This document shows, piece after piece, positions 18,918-27,405 of a stretch of DNA of 38,099 nt. Location of the stretch: contig CAIYID010000054.1 in the NCBI GenBank assembly GCA_903926205.1, forward strand, positions 1 to 38,099, given 5' to 3'. The stretch is from an uncultured Bdellovibrionales bacterium. GTDB lineage: Bacteria > Bdellovibrionota > Bdellovibrionia > Bdellovibrionales > Bdellovibrionaceae. Position 1 is the first letter of the stretch; each line of letters begins with the position of its first letter. The notes below the pieces were generated by a model. It was not told the origin of the DNA, made no database searches, and was given only the letters and a program-made list of their open reading frames with translations. Position numbers and translations under genes: made by a program.

Positions 18918-20438
18918 ATGGCGAATTTAACCCCTGCTCTAGAAGTAGAAAGACAACGCATTTTAAAAATTGCAAAAGAGGCTGGCCTTGATTTTTTTGA
19001 AACCATTTTCGAATTGATCTCTTATGATCAAATCAATCAATTTGCAGCTTACGGTGGCTTTCCCGTTCGTTATCCGCATTGGAAATTTGGAATGGAATAC
19101 GAGCATCTTTCCAAGTCCTATGAGTATGGTCTCTCAAAAATCTACGAAATGGTCATCAACACTGATCCCTGCTATGCCTATTTAATGGAAGGCAATTCCA
19201 TGATGGATCAAAAGTTGGTGATGGCTCATGTGTACGGTCACTGCGATTTTTTCAAAAACAATGTTTGGTTTGGAAAAACAAATCGAAAAATGATGGATGC
19301 AATGGCCAACCATGCAACCCGCATTCGTCGCTATATGGATCGATACGGATATGATGTGGTTGAAAGCTTTATCGATCGCTGCTTGAGTCTGGAAAACCTC
19401 ATTGATCGTTACTCCGTTTATTATGAGCCCAATCGCTCGAAGCAGAGCGAGGTCGCTCCTGCGGAAAAAGATTTCCTCCTACGATATGATCGCGAATACA
19501 TGAGAGATTATATTAATCCTCCAAGTTTCGTGGCAGAGCAAAAAAAGAAAATGCACGAAATGGCTTCAAAAAGGATGAAATTTCCGATAGAGCCCGAGCG
19601 CGATATTTTGCGATTTCTCATGGCCTATGCTCCGCTTGATGATTGGCAGCAAGACATTCTTTCCATCATTCGTGATGAGGCTTATTATTATTCACCACAA
19701 GGCATGACTAAAACCATGAATGAAGGTTGGGCGTCTTATTGGCACACAACCTTGATGACTCAGAAAATTATGAATGATTCGGAGGTGATTGATTATGCCG
19801 ATCACCACTCCGGCACAATGGCGATGAACCCGCAATCTTACAATCCTTACAAAGTAGGAATTGAGCTTTTTCGTGACATTGAAGAGCGCTGGAACAAAGG
19901 GCAGTTCGGCCGTGATTGGGAAAATTGCGACGATGTTAACGAAAGAAAACATTGGGACAAAAAAACAAATATTGGCCATGAAAAAATTTTTGAAGTACGG
20001 AAAATTTATAATGATGTGACCTTTATGGATGAATTTTTGACCGAAGACTTTTGCGTAAAAAATCGTTTTTTTGTTTATAAATTTAATAAACGCACAAATC
20101 AATTTGAAGTGGACACGCGCGATTTCAGAGCCATCAAAGCAAAATTACTTTTTCAAATGACAAATTTCGGTCAGCCGATCATTCGTATCGAAAACGGTAA
20201 CTTTGAAAATCGCGGCGAACTCTTGCTCTCTCATCTTTGGGAGGGTATCGATATGCAGCCCGATTTCATGACCGAGACAATGAAAAATCTTTATGCAGTT
20301 TGGACTCGTCCCGTGAATTTGCTAACCGTGCTAGATAATGAACGAATACTTTGTCGATTCGATGGAAAAGAGTGGACCCAAAACAAGCTGGGCGGCGAAC
20401 AAAACTCCGAGCCTGCCTCCGGTGAGGAAAAAAAGTAA
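18918..20438 (+). CDS. spoVR: SpoVR family protein
   Basis: 506 aa. Matches SpoVR/YcgB: ISYDQINQFAAYGGFPVRYPHW, YEHLSKSYEYGLSKIYEMV, MAHVYGHCDFFKNN, and the C-terminal GMTKTMNEGWASYWHTTLM with DHHSGTMAMNPQSYNPYKVG. Conserved histidines and a glutamate in these blocks suggest a metalloenzyme. In Bacillus, SpoVR affects spore cortex formation; in non-sporulating bacteria it travels with prkA and yeaH in stress programmes. The ATG lies one base after the yeaH stop; the SD is inside the yeaH end. Confidence 0.95.
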   Translation: MANLTPALEVERQRILKIAKEAGLDFFETIFELISYDQINQFAAYGGFPVRYPHWKFGMEYEHLSKSYEYGLSKIYEMVINTDPCYAYLMEGNSMMDQKLVMAHVYGHCDFFKNNVWFGKTNRKMMDAMANHATRIRRYMDRYGYDVVESFIDRCLSLENLIDRYSVYYEPNRSKQSEVAPAEKDFLLRYDREYMRDYINPPSFVAEQKKKMHEMASKRMKFPIEPERDILRFLMAYAPLDDWQQDILSIIRDEAYYYSPQGMTKTMNEGWASYWHTTLMTQKIMNDSEVIDYADHHSGTMAMNPQSYNPYKVGIELFRDIEERWNKGQFGRDWENCDDVNERKHWDKKTNIGHEKIFEVRKIYNDVTFMDEFLTEDFCVKNRFFVYKFNKRTNQFEVDTRDFRAIKAKLLFQMTNFGQPIIRIENGNFENRGELLLSHLWEGIDMQPDFMTETMKNLYAVWTRPVNLLTVLDNERILCRFDGKEWTQNKLGGEQNSEPASGEEKK

Positions 20439-20440
20439 AA

Positions 20441-20797
20441 ATGTCTTCGAATCTTGTTTGGTCCGATGACCCAAAAGATAAATGCCCCTCTTGCGGAGTC
20501 TTAAAAAGTCAGTGCAAATGCAAACCCAAGGAGGAGCCAGGAAAGACCTATAATTTTGTAGCTATTTTTCGACTCGAAAAAAATGGTCGAGGCGGAAAAA
20601 CCGTCACGGTTGTTGATAACTTGCCAAAACAGGATGTCTTTTTGAAAGACCTGACTAAGGAACTCAAAGCAAAATGCGGTTCCGGAGGTACTTACTCCAC
20701 TGAAGGCAAAGAAGGTTTGATTGAAATTCAAGGCGACAAGAGGCAGCAAATTAAGGTGATTTTTGACAAGAAGGGCTATAAGTACAAAGGAATGTAA
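20441..20797 (+). CDS. SUI1/YciH-type translation factor
   Basis: 118 aa. The C-terminal SUI1 domain (about 45-118; LEKNGRGGKTVTVVDNLP, LKAKCGSGGTYS, IQGDKRQQIKVIF) is that of YciH/eIF1-like proteins that bind the small ribosomal subunit and influence start-codon choice. The N-terminus has four cysteines (C15, C18, C25, C27) that may bind zinc. It starts 2 bp after spoVR and is evidently the fourth gene of the prkA operon, which suggests a translational output in the same stress response (inference). Confidence 0.88.
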   Translation: MSSNLVWSDDPKDKCPSCGVLKSQCKCKPKEEPGKTYNFVAIFRLEKNGRGGKTVTVVDNLPKQDVFLKDLTKELKAKCGSGGTYSTEGKEGLIEIQGDKRQQIKVIFDKKGYKYKGM

Positions 20798-20881
20798 TAA
20801 TTCTTGCCCTCTCCATCATCTAAGGGAATCATTTCTCAATTGGCGATAACACCAAGTATTAACAATAAAAAGGAGATTTTT

Positions 20882-21094
20882 ATGAAATTACTCGCAATCA
20901 TGTTACCTGCTTTGATGGTTGGCTCTTTGGCTTTAGCACAAGGTGCACCTGCTGGTGAGCCTGCTGCTGCTCCAGCTGCTGAAGCTCCAAAAAATGCAAA
21001 AGAAGCTAAAAAAGCTTGTAAAGAACAAGCTGCTGGCGACAAAAAAGCTTTCAAAAAATGCATGAAAGATTTCAAAAAAGGCCAAGGTAAATAA
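20882..21094 (+). CDS. Small secreted Ala/Lys-rich protein
   Basis: 70 aa. A Sec signal peptide (MKLLAIMLPALMVGSLALAQ, cleavage probably after LALA) is followed by an Ala/Pro-rich stretch and a basic tail with many KK pairs and two cysteines (KKAC and KKCM). Strong SD AAGGAG. The mature peptide is about 50 residues, highly basic and periplasmic or exported. It resembles short PsiF-type proteins, but the similarity is too weak to name. It is followed directly by a strong terminator, so it probably has its own transcript. Confidence 0.75.
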   Translation: MKLLAIMLPALMVGSLALAQGAPAGEPAAAPAAEAPKNAKEAKKACKEQAAGDKKAFKKCMKDFKKGQGK

Positions 21095-21120
21095 TTAGGA
21101 ACTTTTCCTAACTATTAAAA

Positions 21121-21145
21121 AAGCCCACTTAGGTGGGCTTTTTTT
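21121..21145. terminator. Bidirectional intrinsic terminator
   Basis: AAGCCCAC (21121-21128), loop TTAG, GTGGGCTT (21133-21140) followed by a T run, with an A run on the other side. It can end both the plus-strand gene at 20882 and the minus-strand tadA, whose last codons (KKK) are encoded by the T run. Confidence 0.92.
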
Positions 21146-21653
21146 TTGTCACGCGATCTGTGTCGTTTTCCATTGGACGCTTTCGACGTTGCTTAAAAAA
21201 ATCAGACAAAATTTTCCCACACTCTTCGGCTAAAACCCCCGAGGTGACTTCAAAGCGATGATTGAGTCGCGAGTCTTCCGATAATTGATACAAAGAGTGA
21301 ATCCCCCCGCCTTTTGGGTCTTTCGTCCCATAAACGAGGCGACCTATGCGACTTTGCACCAACATTCCGGCGCACATCACACAGGGCTCAAGGGTCACAT
21401 ACAAAGTTGCATCACTGAGCCTCCAACGATCGAGTTTTTGCGAAGCTCGGTGCACACAAATAACCTCAGCATGGCCAATGGGAGTTCTCCATTGTTCTTT
21501 TTTATTGAATGATTTCGATATGATATGGTTATCAACAACAAGAATAGCCCCAACGGGAACCTCATCTTGTTCGGCGGCCTTCTTTGCTAAGTGCAAGGAT
21601 TTCCTCATCCAAAACTCATCACTATGTCGTGGTGCATCTAAATTCTTCATCAT
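21129..21653 (-). CDS. tadA: tRNA-specific adenosine deaminase TadA
   Basis: About 174 aa. It deaminates A34 to inosine in tRNA-Arg(ACG). The zinc site HAE (H61, E63) and PCxxC (C91, C94) is complete, as are the EVPVGAILV and RIGRLVYGTKDPKGG segments. The frame is open for 62 further codons upstream, into the region opposite rpsU, but that part has no family similarity. The start was set at the MMKN pair; SD is poor, so the precise start is uncertain. Divergent from rpsU with about 100 bp between. Confidence 0.93.
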   Translation of the reverse strand: MMKNLDAPRHSDEFWMRKSLHLAKKAAEQDEVPVGAILVVDNHIISKSFNKKEQWRTPIGHAEVICVHRASQKLDRWRLSDATLYVTLEPCVMCAGMLVQSRIGRLVYGTKDPKGGGIHSLYQLSEDSRLNHRFEVTSGVLAEECGKILSDFFKQRRKRPMENDTDRVTKKKPT

Positions 21654-21756
21654 GAGAATCAGTTCATAGAAAAAATCTTTGTGATTGTCATCTTGCGGCG
21701 CCTTCGACGCTCTGATATATGAGTCTCTCATCCACATGGGAAGGAAGGTGATTTTT

Positions 21757-21963
21757 GTGGCATTAGTTAAATGCAAAGAGGGCGAAAGCTTTGAATCAGC
21801 ATTTCGACGTTTTAAAAAATCTTGCGAGAAAGCAGGCATCCTTTCCGATGTAAAAAAACGCGAACACTATGAAAAACCAAGTGTTCGATTGAAGAAAAAA
21901 TCTTTGTCAGCGCGTAAACGTGCTTTAAAGAAAACAACAAAACGAGGAAGCTGGGGAGAATAA
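21757..21963 (+). CDS. rpsU: 30S ribosomal protein S21
   Basis: 68 aa, basic. Start is GTG with the strong SD GGAAGGAAGGTGA; an upstream ATG in the same frame has no SD and no family similarity. The sequence shows the S21 pattern [37 protein letters not shown]. It heads the classical macromolecular-synthesis cluster, with yqeY, dnaG and rpoD following in the same direction. Confidence 0.96.
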   Translation: MALVKCKEGESFESAFRRFKKSCEKAGILSDVKKREHYEKPSVRLKKKSLSARKRALKKTTKRGSWGE

Positions 21964-22038
21964 TTCCCTCTTCATTGATTTCTTGTAAAAATCAAGAGGG
22001 GAATTCTTATTGAATTTCCCTCTTCAATTTTGAAGGAG
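21962..22038 (+). promoter_or_regulatory. Candidate attenuator between rpsU and yqeY with mutually exclusive stems
   Basis: Three mutually complementary segments: 1 = 21962-21972, 2 = 21994-22005, 3 = 22013-22024. Segments 1 and 2 can pair (one bulged G, plus an inner stem GATTT/AAATC). Segments 2 and 3 can pair over 12 bp with one G:U. Segment 3 and the next base can instead pair with the SD GAAGGAG of yqeY (22032-22038). Segment 1 overlaps the rpsU stop codon, so a terminating ribosome could decide which stem forms. Seen in sequence; mechanism inferred. Confidence 0.5.
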
Positions 22039-22047
22039 TGCCTGATC

Positions 22048-22497
22048 ATGGAAATCCGTGAACGTCTCACACTAGAAATGAAAGAAGCGATGAGAAGCAA
22101 AAATCAGCTCAGGCTGGATGCGATTCGCTTTTTACAAGCTGCTATTAAAAATAAAGAAATCGAACTTCGCCCCACTCCTATTAGCACCGAAGAGATCCTT
22201 GGCGTGGTAAAAAAATTGGTGAAGCAACGCAAAGAATCCATTGAACAATATCAAACCGCTCAGCGCCAAGACTTAGTCGACAAAGAGTCGGCGGAACTTA
22301 AAATTTTGGAAGCTTTTTTGCCGGCACAAATGGGCAAAGAACAAATCGAAAAAATCGTTGGAGATGTCATCAATGAAGTCAACGCTTCCAGTATTAAAGA
22401 TATGGGAACCGTGATGAAAGCCGTGATGACAAAAACGGCGGGAACTGCTGACAACAAATTGGTGAGTGAAATCATTCGTGCGAAGTTACAAGCTTAA
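22048..22497 (+). CDS. yqeY: YqeY/GatB-related protein
   Basis: 149 aa, soluble. It contains the full GatB/YqeY domain: LTLEMKEAMRSKNQLRLDAIRFLQAAIKNKEIE, VKKLVKQRKESIEQY, ILEAFLPAQM and the C-terminal MKAVMTKTAGTADNKLVSEII. This domain is thought to bind tRNA, as in GatB tails, but its cellular function is unsettled. The position between rpsU and dnaG is found in many bacteria. ATG at 22048 with SD AAGGAG at 9-bp spacing; a TTG extension six codons upstream is unlikely. Confidence 0.95.
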   Translation: MEIRERLTLEMKEAMRSKNQLRLDAIRFLQAAIKNKEIELRPTPISTEEILGVVKKLVKQRKESIEQYQTAQRQDLVDKESAELKILEAFLPAQMGKEQIEKIVGDVINEVNASSIKDMGTVMKAVMTKTAGTADNKLVSEIIRAKLQA

Positions 22498-22521
22498 TTA
22501 ATAAACTTTCCTAAGGAACGC

Positions 22522-24510
22522 ATGAGATTTTCTGAGGACTTTATTGAGAAAGTCAAAGATGCCAACAACATCATTGACCTGATCTCTCAACACACGCAAC
22601 TTCGTCCCATGGCCGGCGGCTATATGGGACGCTGTCCTTTTCCAGATCATCAAGAACGAACCGCTTCCTTTTCAGTTTCTGAAACCCGCCAACTCTACAA
22701 CTGTTTTGGTTGTCATAAAAGCGGTAGTATTTTTACCTTCATACAAGACTTTATGGGTTTGAGTTTTCCTGAGGCCGTGGAATTTCTTGCAAGTCGTGCA
22801 AACATCTCTATGCCGGAAGATCCAGGACCAGGGGCGGCTCAGCAAGACCAAGTCACTCGCAAGAAAAAAGCGATTATTCAAATTAACAAATTAGCTTTGC
22901 AATATTTTACAGAAAGTTTTCGTCAACTTTCGAAAGATCATCCCGTTCGTATTTATGCCGAGCAAAAAAGAGGCCTCACCGCACAAACGATTTCTGATTT
23001 TCAAATCGGTTATGCCCCAAAAGAGTGGGATGGTTTTGCAAGGTACGCAGAAAGTAAAGGCGCAAATTTGTCTGTGGCCGAAGAGGCGCGACTGATCAAG
23101 CGCCGTCAACCCGGTGACAGTTATGGAGACGGCTATCTTGACATTTTTCGCGATCGCTTGATGTTTCCAATTTTGAATCAAATGAATGAGCCCGTCGCTT
23201 TTGGTGGACGAATCATTTCTCAGGGTGAGCCTAAATATTTAAACAGTGGTGAAACTCTCGTTTTCAATAAAGGAAAAATTCTCTACGGTTTGTCACAGAC
23301 CGCGAAATTTGTTCGAGCTGACGACCAAGTTTTAGTGGTTGAGGGATACATGGATTTAGTGTCTTTGTATCAGTCAGGAATTCATAATGCCGTAGCTCCT
23401 ATGGGAACAGCGTTGACGCCTGACCAGAGCCGAATTCTTTCTCGCCTAACGAAAAACGTAATCATACTTTTTGATGGAGATGAGGCTGGCCAACGCGCGG
23501 CTGAGCGCAGTTTGCCTATTTTACTCGGCGCCGATGTTCATCCAAAAGGTTTGATTTTACCAGACGGAATGGATCCTGACGATTTTGTAAAATCACAAGG
23601 AGCGGAAGCTCTCACTCAATTAATTTCCACTTCGCCAGATTTATTTTCTATGGTGCTGGGAATGTGGCTGCGTGGATATCGTGGTGAAGCCTCTGACAAA
23701 GTGAAGATGAGTAATCTTTTACAGCCGGTTTTTGCAATGATGCAAGATCAACGATTGAAGCGACTTTATTTACAAGAGGCCGCTGAAAAACTGAAGGTCG
23801 AAGAGAATTGGCTTCGAGATGCCTTGCGCGGGACGTCCTCAAAATCCGGGTCCTATGGGGTAAATAATTCTCGAATAACCTTGGCACCGGCGATTAATAC
23901 GCCGCAGCAACCTCAACCAGATAAAAATTATACTGTTAAAAGCACCGAAAACTCGGTTGAGATTGTCTCCCTCAAGGGAGCGACTAAGATTGAGGCTACT
24001 CTCTTAGGAATCGTGTTAAAAAATACCTGTAATTTTGAATACTTCCAAAAAATGTCAGGAATGGAATACTTGATGCACCCTGGAGTTCGGGAGGTGCTGG
24101 CAAAAGCAGCAAACGCCTATAGACAAGGTCCTGATAAGTTTGATAAATTGGCCGGTCTGCTCACTTCGTTTGTGGACTGTCCGGAGTTATTATTTTCAGA
24201 GACTTTCGCTTTGGGACCAGAGGTAGCAGAAAAAAAACAGAAAGAGACTTCAGAAAAACCAGAGAACGAGGTAGCTAAAGGTTTGGATAATGATTTCGCG
24301 ATTGATATCGCGAAAGAAAACCAAAAAGAAAAACAACAGGAGACAGAGAAAAAACTTCTTGGAGATTGCTTGAAACGTTTGAGAGATCAGTTTTTGAAAG
24401 CTCAAGCCGATCAGTTGACTGCAGAGATTAAAGTGCAATCCACTCCTGAAAAATTAGAAAAGTTAATGAGTATTCAAAGAGACAGACTGGCCATTAATAA
24501 GGAACCATGA
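22522..24510 (+). CDS. dnaG: DNA primase
   Basis: 662 aa. N-terminal CHC2 zinc finger (C38, H43, C61, C64). The RNA polymerase core with TOPRIM domain shows VVEGYMD and FDGDEAG. The C-terminal helicase-binding part is diverged, with a charged low-complexity insertion (about 575-625, rich in K, E and Q), so it may be unusual for DnaB contact. SD AAGGAA. It overlaps rpoD by 4 bp (ATGA). Confidence 0.97.
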   Translation: MRFSEDFIEKVKDANNIIDLISQHTQLRPMAGGYMGRCPFPDHQERTASFSVSETRQLYNCFGCHKSGSIFTFIQDFMGLSFPEAVEFLASRANISMPEDPGPGAAQQDQVTRKKKAIIQINKLALQYFTESFRQLSKDHPVRIYAEQKRGLTAQTISDFQIGYAPKEWDGFARYAESKGANLSVAEEARLIKRRQPGDSYGDGYLDIFRDRLMFPILNQMNEPVAFGGRIISQGEPKYLNSGETLVFNKGKILYGLSQTAKFVRADDQVLVVEGYMDLVSLYQSGIHNAVAPMGTALTPDQSRILSRLTKNVIILFDGDEAGQRAAERSLPILLGADVHPKGLILPDGMDPDDFVKSQGAEALTQLISTSPDLFSMVLGMWLRGYRGEASDKVKMSNLLQPVFAMMQDQRLKRLYLQEAAEKLKVEENWLRDALRGTSSKSGSYGVNNSRITLAPAINTPQQPQPDKNYTVKSTENSVEIVSLKGATKIEATLLGIVLKNTCNFEYFQKMSGMEYLMHPGVREVLAKAANAYRQGPDKFDKLAGLLTSFVDCPELLFSETFALGPEVAEKKQKETSEKPENEVAKGLDNDFAIDIAKENQKEKQQETEKKLLGDCLKRLRDQFLKAQADQLTAEIKVQSTPEKLEKLMSIQRDRLAINKEP

Positions 24511-26324
24511 TGAAGACAAATAACGACAATGAACCAGTGAGACAGCTCAGCCAAGCCGAGCAAGAAGCGATGATCAAAGAAGAGATTCAGCGCATTCTTA
24601 AGCTAGCTAAGGAAAAGGGTACACTCACGATCGAAGAAATCAACGAACTCCTGCCGCCTGAAATTATTGCAGCAAGTGTTCTTGATTTTTTCATGCAGGC
24701 GCTTGAGATCAATGGTGTTGTCATCACCGATATGACGGAAGAAAAAAAGGACGACGAGAAAGAGCAATTTCTCGCTGATCCTGACAAAGAAGACGAAGAA
24801 GCTGACGAAGATGAAAAAGCGGAAAGTGAAGACGTCAAAGGCAATGATCCTGTGCGATTGTATTTGCGCAAAATGGGATCAGTTTCTCTTCTTACTCGTG
24901 AAGGAGAAGTAGAAATTGCACGTCGAATTGAAATGGGAGAACGGGAAATCGTTCGTGCCATTTTGATGTCACCTATCGGAACAGTGGAAATCATCAATCT
25001 TGGAAAACGTTTGGATGAAGGACGCATCAAGGTCAAATCGATTTTTCGAGGACTCGAAGATGAAGAAACTCAATATGATGAAAAAGAATATATCGATAAA
25101 ATTCATCAATTGATCGGAAAAGTTCACGAATACCAAAAACATGTTGCCGCCGCTTTTAAAATTTTGAGAGACGATGCGACCGGAACCGCTTTGCGTGAAA
25201 AGACGATCAAAGACGTTGAAGTTTTAAATGAAGTTTTGATGGCGAATTTTGAGTCGATCAATTTCAATAGAAAAACCATTAATCGAATTGTGATCAAGTT
25301 TAGAAACTTGGTTAATCGTCTGAACAGCTTGCGCAAGCGAATCAAAGATGGCGTTGAAAGAACTTTCACAAAAGAAGTGAGCGTTTTAGTTGATCGCTTG
25401 AAACTCATTGAGACCAATGAAAAAGAATTAGTTAAAATGACCAAGGACACAGGGCTGACCTTCGGTCGCTTCAGAACTTATGCTTTAACAGCTCAAGATG
25501 CTGACGTCCGTATGAAGCGTTTGTATTCAGAAACTGAAATGAATTATCGCTGGATCAGTGAAACTTACACGGCGATCTGGCGTGGTGAAAAAGAGGCCGA
25601 CGTTGCTAAGTCTGAACTCGTTGAAGCCAACCTTCGCCTGGTCGTTTCGATTGCAAAAAAATACACTAATCGTGGTTTACAATTCTTGGATTTAATTCAA
25701 GAAGGCAATATTGGTTTGATGAAGGCCGTGGATAAGTTTGAATACCGTCGCGGTTATAAATTTTCGACTTATGCTACTTGGTGGATTCGCCAAGCGATCA
25801 CTCGCGCGATTGCGGATCAAGCTCGCACAATTCGTATTCCAGTGCACATGATTGAAACAATTAATAAGCTGGTTCGTACGCAAAGGCACTTAGTGCAAGA
25901 GCTTGGTCGCGAGCCAATTCCAGAAGAAATTGCCGATCGCATGGACATGCCCGTCGATAAAGTTCGCAAAGTTTTGAAAATTGCGAAGGAGCCAATCTCT
26001 TTGGAAACTCCAGTGGGTGAAGAAGAAGATTCTCACTTAGGGGACTTTATTGAAGACAAAAAAGTCATCAATCCGGCAGAAGCAATTGTGAATCTGAATT
26101 TGGCGGAGCAAACTCGTCGTGTGTTGGCAACTCTGACCCCGAGAGAAGAAAAAGTTTTACGTATGCGTTTTGGTATCGGTGAAGAATCTGATCATACTTT
26201 GGAAGAAGTGGGTCAGGATTTCAATGTGACTCGTGAGCGTATTCGTCAGATTGAGGCAAAAGCTTTGCGTAAGCTGCGCCACCCTTCCCGCTCGAACAAA
26301 CTTAAAACCTTCGTCGATTCGTGA
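24507..26324 (+). CDS. rpoD: Primary RNA polymerase sigma factor RpoD
   Basis: 605 aa. Region 1.1 lies at the N-terminus, followed by a very acidic stretch (about 80-115). Region 1.2 is [22 protein letters not shown]. Region 2 is [34 protein letters not shown] with [18 protein letters not shown]. Region 3 has [12 protein letters not shown]. Region 4 has [20 protein letters not shown]. All RpoD regions are present. The start overlaps the dnaG stop, the usual layout of this cluster. Confidence 0.98.
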   Translation: MMKTNNDNEPVRQLSQAEQEAMIKEEIQRILKLAKEKGTLTIEEINELLPPEIIAASVLDFFMQALEINGVVITDMTEEKKDDEKEQFLADPDKEDEEADEDEKAESEDVKGNDPVRLYLRKMGSVSLLTREGEVEIARRIEMGEREIVRAILMSPIGTVEIINLGKRLDEGRIKVKSIFRGLEDEETQYDEKEYIDKIHQLIGKVHEYQKHVAAAFKILRDDATGTALREKTIKDVEVLNEVLMANFESINFNRKTINRIVIKFRNLVNRLNSLRKRIKDGVERTFTKEVSVLVDRLKLIETNEKELVKMTKDTGLTFGRFRTYALTAQDADVRMKRLYSETEMNYRWISETYTAIWRGEKEADVAKSELVEANLRLVVSIAKKYTNRGLQFLDLIQEGNIGLMKAVDKFEYRRGYKFSTYATWWIRQAITRAIADQARTIRIPVHMIETINKLVRTQRHLVQELGREPIPEEIADRMDMPVDKVRKVLKIAKEPISLETPVGEEEDSHLGDFIEDKKVINPAEAIVNLNLAEQTRRVLATLTPREEKVLRMRFGIGEESDHTLEEVGQDFNVTRERIRQIEAKALRKLRHPSRSNKLKTFVDS

Positions 26325-26327
26325 TGT

Positions 26328-27011
26328 TTATTTTACTTTGATCAATGAAACGCCCAGAGCCACTGGGCGTTTATCTTCTGAGCAACTAGAAAACTCTGCA
26401 AATTTATTCCCGATAGAAATAAAAGAGCCCTCTTTGCGAGTTTCTTGCCGAAGCAATTCATAATCATTCGGACACTCGCTCAAGCGGGCAATAATTCCAC
26501 AACCCTGACTAGTGACATCAACATCCTGTCGTATTGAGATTGGGCACGAATCAAAACCAAGTTCTTTTAACGTCGTTTTGTCCGTCGCCATGATATTCAA
26601 AGTTTTGTGATTAAAACGATAAGTCATTAAATACGCGCCTGGAATTCTTTTTGAGGGGCTTTGATTTGTGACTTCACCAGAAGCTTTATGCGTGAAAAGC
26701 ACATTCTTCATCGCCTTATCTGCCGCAAGGGTATAGGTCAGCGACCAGCGGGCTCCTATGAACTTAAGCTCACGAACAGCATAGCGTCCGTTGCCGGCGG
26801 GCTCTGGTCGCTCACTGCGCCAAAGACCACTCAGTTCAGGTGGTTCAACGACTTTTGAGTTGTCATGAAAGATTGGCTTAACCTCTGTCAACGGAAGATC
26901 CTCAGGAACTAGCGGACGAGAAGAATCTTCTGACTTTTTACCCGAGGAGCAACCGGCCAAAGTTGATATAATAAGTACGAATAAAAGCCTTTTTAATATC
27001 TTGAAATGCAT
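26328..27011 (-). CDS. Hypothetical lipoprotein
   Basis: About 227 aa. Signal peptide MHFKILKRLLFVLIISTLAGC with lipobox LAGC (C21) and following SSGKKSEDS tether. The mature domain has strand-rich stretches (ELSGLWRSERPEPAGNGRYAVRELKFIGARWSLTYTLA) that look like a lipocalin or APCDD1-type barrel, judged only from pattern. Four cysteines in the distal half. Start set at the ATG matching the signal peptide; SD is weak. Convergent with rpoD with a 3-bp gap. Confidence 0.7.
   Translation of the reverse strand: MHFKILKRLLFVLIISTLAGCSSGKKSEDSSRPLVPEDLPLTEVKPIFHDNSKVVEPPELSGLWRSERPEPAGNGRYAVRELKFIGARWSLTYTLAADKAMKNVLFTHKASGEVTNQSPSKRIPGAYLMTYRFNHKTLNIMATDKTTLKELGFDSCPISIRQDVDVTSQGCGIIARLSECPNDYELLRQETRKEGSFISIGNKFAEFSSCSEDKRPVALGVSLIKVK
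26348..26372 (+). terminator. rpoD terminator inside the convergent lipoprotein gene
   Basis: A perfect 10-bp stem AAACGCCCAG (26348-26357) / CTGGGCGTTT (26363-26372) with a 5-nt loop lies 24 bp after the rpoD stop. The T tract is short. The hairpin is part of the last codons of the minus-strand lipoprotein gene. Confidence 0.7.
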
Positions 27012-27080
27012 AAATACCAGGTTGATAGTATTTTTATTTTGAGGCAAGCAGTTTTGTTTGCTATCTCTATTGTTCGATGT

Positions 27081-27157
27081 GGGGAGTTAGCTTAGTTGGT
27101 TAAAGCAGCCGGCTCATAACCGGCGGACCGGGGGTTCAAATCCCTCACTCCCTACCA
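27081..27157 (+). tRNA. tRNA with anticodon CAU (elongator Met or Ile2)
   Basis: Folds completely: acceptor 27081-27087 with 27147-27153 (one G:U at the end), D arm GCTT/AAGC, anticodon stem GCCGG/CCGGC with loop CTCATAA (anticodon CAT at 27115-27117), T arm with loop TTCAAAT, discriminator A and encoded CCA at 27155-27157. It is not initiator tRNA: the anticodon stem lacks three G:C pairs before the loop and the first base is paired. Whether C34 becomes lysidine (Ile2) or it stays Met cannot be settled from the sequence alone. It is the integration target of the element that follows. Confidence 0.97.
27145..27157 (+). repeat. attL core (13-bp direct repeat, left copy)
   Basis: TCACTCCCTACCA, the last 13 bases of the tRNA gene including CCA. 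The identical 13-mer occurs at 37341-37353. Beyond the core the flanks differ, which fixes the element boundary. Confidence 0.9.
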
Positions 27158-27228
27158 CTCACTTGTTCAATTTCAGTATTTTTCAGAAACCAAGAAAATT
27201 TTAATAAACACAGTAATTTACGAGTGGG

Positions 27229-27243
27229 GAGCTCAATGAGCTC
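27229..27243. repeat. Inverted repeat near attL
   Basis: GAGCTCA, one A, TGAGCTC: a perfect 15-nt inverted repeat 72 bp inside the left end. It may be a recombination-accessory or regulator site. Confidence 0.5.
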
Positions 27244-27285
27244 GTTAAGCGAAAATCATTCTTTGTCATAGGCAATAATTGCGTT

Positions 27286-27319
27286 TGTAGTTGATTTGTA
27301 GTTTTTGGCTGTAGTTGAA
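27286..27319 (+). repeat. Candidate integrase arm-type sites, left end
   Basis: TGTAGTTGA occurs at 27286-27294 and 27310-27318, with a partial copy TGTAGTT at 27297-27303. The extended 11-mer CTGTAGTTGAA (27309-27319) recurs at the right end (37286-37296). Same-orientation short repeats on both sides of the element are what arm-type binding sites of tyrosine integrases look like. The 248-bp non-coding left end holds little else. Confidence 0.6.
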
Positions 27320-27405
27320 TTCTGGTGGTCTCACCATAGATGTGTGAAGAGTTGGACTTGAGCTGGACATTCAATCTTGGTCCAGACGCTTTTACTTAAA
27401 AATCC

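Noticed and set aside
21654-21839. N-terminal extension of TadA
   Set aside because: The extra 62 codons run opposite rpsU and its SD and show no deaminase similarity.
27081-27157. Initiator tRNA-fMet
   Set aside because: The anticodon stem GCCGG/CCGGC lacks the three G:C pairs next to the loop and position 1 is paired with 72 (G:U).
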